Shown here: piece by piece, positions 30,592 through 33,171 of the stretch
Numbering within the stretch: the stretch's first letter is position 1
How the letters are laid out: every line of letters starts with the position of its first letter
NCBI RefSeq assembly: GCF_020662345.1
Contig: NZ_VMOA01000057.1
Span: forward strand, 1 to 33,171
Direction of reading: 5' to 3'
DNA from: Methylobacterium sp. W2
Lineage (GTDB): Bacteria > Pseudomonadota > Alphaproteobacteria > Rhizobiales > Beijerinckiaceae
DNA: 33,171 nt
The notes under the pieces: generated by a model
What the model saw: only the letters and a program-made list of their open reading frames with translations
What the model was told of the DNA's origin: nothing
The model's database searches: none
Program-made: the position numbers and the translations under genes

Positions 30592-30638
30592 GCAAGAGGT
30601 TCTAGCGTGACCGCGTAAAGTTAGCAAGCCATTCTTGC
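30592..30638. promoter_or_regulatory. early lytic promoter with two repressor-operator dyads (O1, O2)
   Basis: Two copies of a 15-bp dyad: GCAAGAGGTTCTAGC at 30592-30606 (O1, one mismatch in the arms) and GCAAGCCATTCTTGC at 30624-30638 (O2, perfect), 32 bp centre to centre (three helical turns). On the minus strand a promoter reads TTGCTA (30627-30622), a 17-bp spacer, then TAGAAC (30604-30599). The -35 box overlaps O2 and the -10 box overlaps O1, so a bound repressor would block RNA polymerase directly. Promoter strength is estimated by eye only. Confidence 0.75.
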
Positions 30639-30676
30639 GTAGCGAGTCGGTGTCCTCCAGTGGCATTTTCCCCACC

Positions 30677-31429
30677 ATGAACACATCACGAGGAGAAGCG
30701 CTCAGAAGCGCGCGCAAGGCCTTGCGGCTTACGCAGCAGCAGGTTGCGGACAAAGTCGGCGTGACTCGCGCTGCCGTGGGGTTATGGGAGAACGACGAGC
30801 CGATCTCCTTTCCAAACCTGAAAGCTGTTTGTGCGGCCCTTGGGATCGACGTAGCAGCAGCCGCAGACGGGGCTGTAAAGCAGGCGTCAAATGCTGCGCA
30901 GCACGTAATTGATAACTTGGATACAGTCGCCCAGAATATTGCATCTTCAATTGCCTCGGAACCCAATCTATTCGATAAAGAATATTTCATTAAGCGGGAT
31001 AGAATACCGCTTTATACAATGTCCGACAAAAATGCGTTCCATGAATTGGGGAATGCCTTGCTAGGGGAAGCTCCGATAATGCTGGCCCCAAGATTTGGCC
31101 AGGATACAGACGACAACGCAATGTATAGAGTATGGCAAGACAATAACGTAATGGAGCCTTTATTTCCTGCTAAATCCGACTTTAGGGTTACCCCAAAGCA
31201 CCCTGCGTCTATTGGGGATTACGTTATTGTCAATTTAAATGATGATAAAAAATATCCAGTAGGACAGCGACCTACTGGAGTTCATCTATTGCCCGTTTAT
31301 TTTGGTCGTCTAGAAGACTACTCGTCTTCCGCCATTATATTATCGCAAACGAACCCACAGGCCCAGCACGCTATTCAGCTAAAACATATCGCGTCCATAC
31401 ATAGAGCATTCCCGCCAACCGAAAAATAA
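30677..31429 (+). CDS. C1-type prophage repressor, HTH plus degenerate S24/LexA-like domain
   Basis: A 250-residue repressor that should hold the lytic genes off by binding the GCAAG dyads. The N-terminal HTH (residues 5-58) reads GEALRSARKALRLTQQQVAD, then KVGVTRAAVGLWENDEPISF. A helical linker follows, then a LexA/S24-type fold with VWQDNNVMEPLFPAKSDFRV, GDYVIVNL and the strand VHLLPVYFGRL. The nucleophile Ser of the family (GDSMEP) is Val158, and no Lys is found at the general-base position, so autocleavage is not expected. The start is ATG 30677; the extension from 30635 overlaps O2. Codons are GC-rich up to about 30900 and clearly AT-rich afterwards (AAT, ATT, TTA), suggesting the C-terminal domain was exchanged by recombination. 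Confidence 0.88.
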   Translation: MNTSRGEALRSARKALRLTQQQVADKVGVTRAAVGLWENDEPISFPNLKAVCAALGIDVAAAADGAVKQASNAAQHVIDNLDTVAQNIASSIASEPNLFDKEYFIKRDRIPLYTMSDKNAFHELGNALLGEAPIMLAPRFGQDTDDNAMYRVWQDNNVMEPLFPAKSDFRVTPKHPASIGDYVIVNLNDDKKYPVGQRPTGVHLLPVYFGRLEDYSSSAIILSQTNPQAQHAIQLKHIASIHRAFPPTEK

Positions 31430-31433
31430 TCTC

Positions 31434-31473
31434 GCAAGACATGCTTGCCAACGAAGGCAAGAAGATCTAGCTT
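31434..31473 (+). promoter_or_regulatory. second promoter with two repressor-operator dyads (O3, O4)
   Basis: Just after the repressor stop lie GCAAGACATGCTTGC (31434-31448, O3, perfect arms) and GCAAGAAGATCTAGC (31457-31471, O4, one mismatch), 23 bp centre to centre. A rightward promoter reads TTGCCA (31445-31450), a 17-bp spacer, then TAGCTT (31468-31473): a good -35 and a weak -10. As on the other side, the -35 and -10 boxes fall in the dyads. It should drive the 29-aa ORF and the next gene. Confidence 0.7.
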
Positions 31474-31505
31474 CTGCCCATCGCCTCAAGCGGTGGAGCC
31501 GAACC

Positions 31506-31595
31506 ATGTTCGCGAACGCCTACCCCTTCATCCCAATCTGCGCCTTCGCCCTGCTGTGGGCGATCGGCAATACGCTGACCAGCGGCGAGGCCTGA
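31506..31595 (+). CDS. 29-residue membrane peptide
   Basis: A short ORF: MFANAYPFIPICAFALLWAI, then GNTLTSGEA and TGA. GGAG lies eight bases before the ATG. Residues 7-22 form one hydrophobic segment, so a single-pass membrane peptide is predicted. It is the first ORF after the O3/O4 promoter and ends two bases before the next gene's ATG (TGATCATG), which suggests translational coupling. Function unknown. Confidence 0.5.
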   Translation: MFANAYPFIPICAFALLWAIGNTLTSGEA

Positions 31596-31597
31596 TC

Positions 31598-31951
31598 ATG
31601 TCGAACATGGTCGCCTTTCACGCTTATCGCATTGGCCAGCCTGAATGGCGGGCCGTACTACTGGCCGAAGCTATCCGGCACACGGCTCACGTAGCCGGCC
31701 CTATCAATCCTTGGGCTCTGTTCCGTCATCTTCAGAGCTGGCTCGGCATGGCCGAGGAAGAGTGTGGGTCCGAGATCAGCGCCATCCTGTTTCTGATGGT
31801 GCGTAGCGGCCTCTACACGTCGAATACCTATGACGTGAACGCCGGCATGGTCAGCATGGCCGCGCATACGCAATTCGGTGCCTCGCCGGCCCTGACGCTC
31901 TGCATGCACGGCGACCTCGATACGCCCACCCACGAGGACGGCGCAGCCTGA
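31598..31951 (+). CDS. hypothetical protein in the repressor-controlled rightward operon
   Basis: A 117-residue protein starting at ATG 31598 (MSNMVAFHAYRIGQPEWRAV; GAGG eight bases upstream). The upstream extension of the open frame is not protein-like. It is mainly helical, with a middle region EECGSEISAILFLMVRSGLY and an acidic end (DLDTPTHEDGAA). No family is recognised and no catalytic motif is visible. Its control by the O3/O4 dyads, on the side of the repressor away from cro, would fit a delayed-early, establishment or excision-related function. Confidence 0.65.
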   Translation: MSNMVAFHAYRIGQPEWRAVLLAEAIRHTAHVAGPINPWALFRHLQSWLGMAEEECGSEISAILFLMVRSGLYTSNTYDVNAGMVSMAAHTQFGASPALTLCMHGDLDTPTHEDGAA

Positions 31952-32049
31952 GATCACTCGGGCTCGCAATCCCGCGCGCCCGGAATGAAGCGGCCCCCGC
32001 CAGTGCTCGAACACTGACAGAGGCCTACCCCGAACCCACAGGACCAGCC

Positions 32050-33078
32050 ATGGAACAGGGTGAAATCGCCCATAGCACAGTCATGCCCGAAGGGCAGGAT
32101 GTGGAGCACAGCACGACCGATCATGCAGCGCTGGACGCAGCTGCGACTAAGCTGCTGACCGGTCGCGGCACCGACGCATCAACCGAATTGTCCGGCGGTG
32201 CGGACCCTGTCTTCGATCTTATCGCAGAACACCGCGCCGCCTGGGCGGCATGGGAGCCGTTCATGGTTGCCCAAAGCAACATCCTGCTTAGCGATCCGTC
32301 CTATGCCGCAGCCGCAGAAGCCGAACGTGTACCATCCGCTCGGGAGCGCTCCACCTTCGACGCTCTGATAGATGCGCGGCCGACGACGTTCGCCGGCATT
32401 CTTGCGCTGACACAATATCTAGCCGAGGCAATCAGCAAGGTATCAGTCGATGTCGAAGAGGACGACGGCCAGATCGCGCTGCGCAATATCGGTGAAGCTC
32501 TACGTGGCTTAGGACAGATACAACCCAGCCCAGTGTCAGACCCCATCTTCGCGCTGATCGAAGAGGGGCGCCGGCTGCTGGCGATCTCCGATGCCGCCTT
32601 CGCGATCCACGTCCCAAACGGCTCGAACACGCCGCCGGAGGTGGAAGAAGCAGTGACGGACGCCTTGCATAACCTGGTCGATCATTGCCGGGGCGTCCTG
32701 CTCCAGACCGTCCCACAGACAGCGTCCGGCTGCCAGGAGCTGGCGCGCTTCGCTGTCGAGTATTTTGAGCATCAAGACGTGCCGATCGACGACGATCAGC
32801 AGGCTGTGACCAGCCTCATTGCCCGGTCCCCATTTCTTGCAGGAGGAGGGGCATCTCTACGTGGACAATCCATTTTAGGTCAGGCTTCGCATTCGCCTGA
32901 AACCGCTCCGGCTGACCTCGCTGATGCCTGCGATTGGGCGGTGAAGCACGTCGCCTGGATGAACGCGACGTGCCCGTCAGAGCGTTGGGACGATGCCCGG
33001 CTCGGTGCCGAGGCAGACAAGTCGGATGAAGTCTGGAGACGGGCTGACCTGACCGGTATTTTGGACCGAGCCGATTGA
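32050..33078 (+). CDS. hypothetical protein with internal repeat
   Basis: A 342-residue soluble, acidic protein. It contains a repeated helical element: SGGADPVFDLIAEHRAAWAA (about residues 48-67) and PVSDPIFALIEEGRRLLAIS (about 160-180). The 'DP(I/V)F.LI.EHRAAW' signature recurs in many hypothetical proteins of Methylobacterium and other Rhizobiales. The C-terminus is DACDWAVKHVAWMNATCPSE, then RWDDARLGAEADKSDEVWRR. The start is ATG 32050 with AGGA six bases upstream; a weak CAGTG/CACTG hairpin lies in the 98-bp gap before it. It could be a prophage accessory gene or a flanking host gene. Confidence 0.7.
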   Translation: MEQGEIAHSTVMPEGQDVEHSTTDHAALDAAATKLLTGRGTDASTELSGGADPVFDLIAEHRAAWAAWEPFMVAQSNILLSDPSYAAAAEAERVPSARERSTFDALIDARPTTFAGILALTQYLAEAISKVSVDVEEDDGQIALRNIGEALRGLGQIQPSPVSDPIFALIEEGRRLLAISDAAFAIHVPNGSNTPPEVEEAVTDALHNLVDHCRGVLLQTVPQTASGCQELARFAVEYFEHQDVPIDDDQQAVTSLIARSPFLAGGGASLRGQSILGQASHSPETAPADLADACDWAVKHVAWMNATCPSERWDDARLGAEADKSDEVWRRADLTGILDRAD

Positions 33079-33082
33079 GAGG

Positions 33083-33171
33083 CTACTGCATGGTGGCGAC
33101 CATGGGTAGCCGGAAGGCCAGATCCGGGAAGGTGACAGGCGCGGGCGGCCGGTAGCCCAAGGACGAATGCG
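33083..33171 (-). mobile_element. IS3-like transposase, C-terminal end only
   Basis: The last 28 codons of a leftward transposase, ending at TAG 33083-33085: HSSLGYRPPAP followed by VTFPDLAFRLPMVATMQ. The HSSLGYRPPAP motif is the conserved end of the rve integrase core in IS3-family OrfB proteins. The gene continues past the window. No terminal inverted repeat or target duplication can be recognised in the few bases between it and the 342-aa gene. Confidence 0.75.

Noticed and set aside
1..33171. CRISPR arrays, tRNA or rRNA genes, integrase, att sites
   Set aside because: None could be recognised. The only repeat arrays are the origin iterons, the operator dyads and a single short direct repeat. 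The integrase probably lies outside the window.

Overview
The window is most of a siphovirus-type (HK97-like) prophage in a high-GC alphaproteobacterium. The protein style (GTA-type tail chaperone, P27-type small terminase, HK97 portal/protease/capsid, DUF6950-like tail protein, many Methylobacterium-like hypotheticals) points to Rhizobiales and probably a Methylobacterium relative. That host call is inference from familiarity, not from a search. No integrase, tRNA or att site is visible, so neither prophage end is shown to lie inside the window. The right edge carries the 3' end of an IS3-like transposase.

Layout, read in the leftward lytic direction. (1) Immunity and early control, 29.6-31.5 kb: a C1-type repressor (rightward) faces a Cro/YdaS-like gene (leftward), with a second small HTH gene behind it. 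Four copies of a 15-bp dyad, GCAAG-N5-CT(T/A)GC, flank the repressor gene, two on each side, and overlap predicted promoters in both directions. (2) Replication, 29.6-25.5 kb: small early genes, a winged-helix replication initiator with an iteron-type origin inside its coding sequence (as in lambda O), a DEAH-box helicase and a zinc-ribbon/Toprim primase. (3) A NusG/RfaH-like protein at 24.8-25.5 kb, where lambdoid phages keep the late antiterminator Q. (4) A block at 22.1-24.6 kb with an HNH nuclease and a Gly/Ser-rich protein on the minus strand, and a lipoprotein, a membrane protein and an AT-rich hypothetical on the plus strand that look like lysogenic-conversion 'morons'. (5) Packaging and head, 22.0-15.6 kb. 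(6) Tail, 15.6-2.3 kb, including tube, frameshifted chaperone, tape measure, J-like hub, a large fibre and, unexpectedly, an FAD-dependent oxidoreductase homologue. (7) Lysis and accessory genes, 2.2-0 kb, with a T4-type lysozyme. Right of the repressor a short rightward operon (a 29-aa membrane peptide plus a hypothetical) starts at the second operator pair, followed by a 342-aa hypothetical.

The two most conserved virion genes are interrupted by single in-frame stop codons: TGA at codon 164 of the large terminase and TAG at codon 191 of the major capsid gene. Homology continues in the same frame on both sides of each stop. Portal, protease, connectors, all tail genes, lysozyme and replication genes look intact. 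As written, the element should replicate, regulate itself and lyse cells but make no filled heads. Either this is recent decay (possibly toward a tail-only particle) or the two stops are sequencing errors or are suppressed.

The strongest sequence-level discoveries are a perfect GGGAAAC slippery heptamer giving a 200-aa chaperone fusion, the intragenic origin, the four-site operator system, the NusG paralogue in Q position and the tail-cluster FAD protein.
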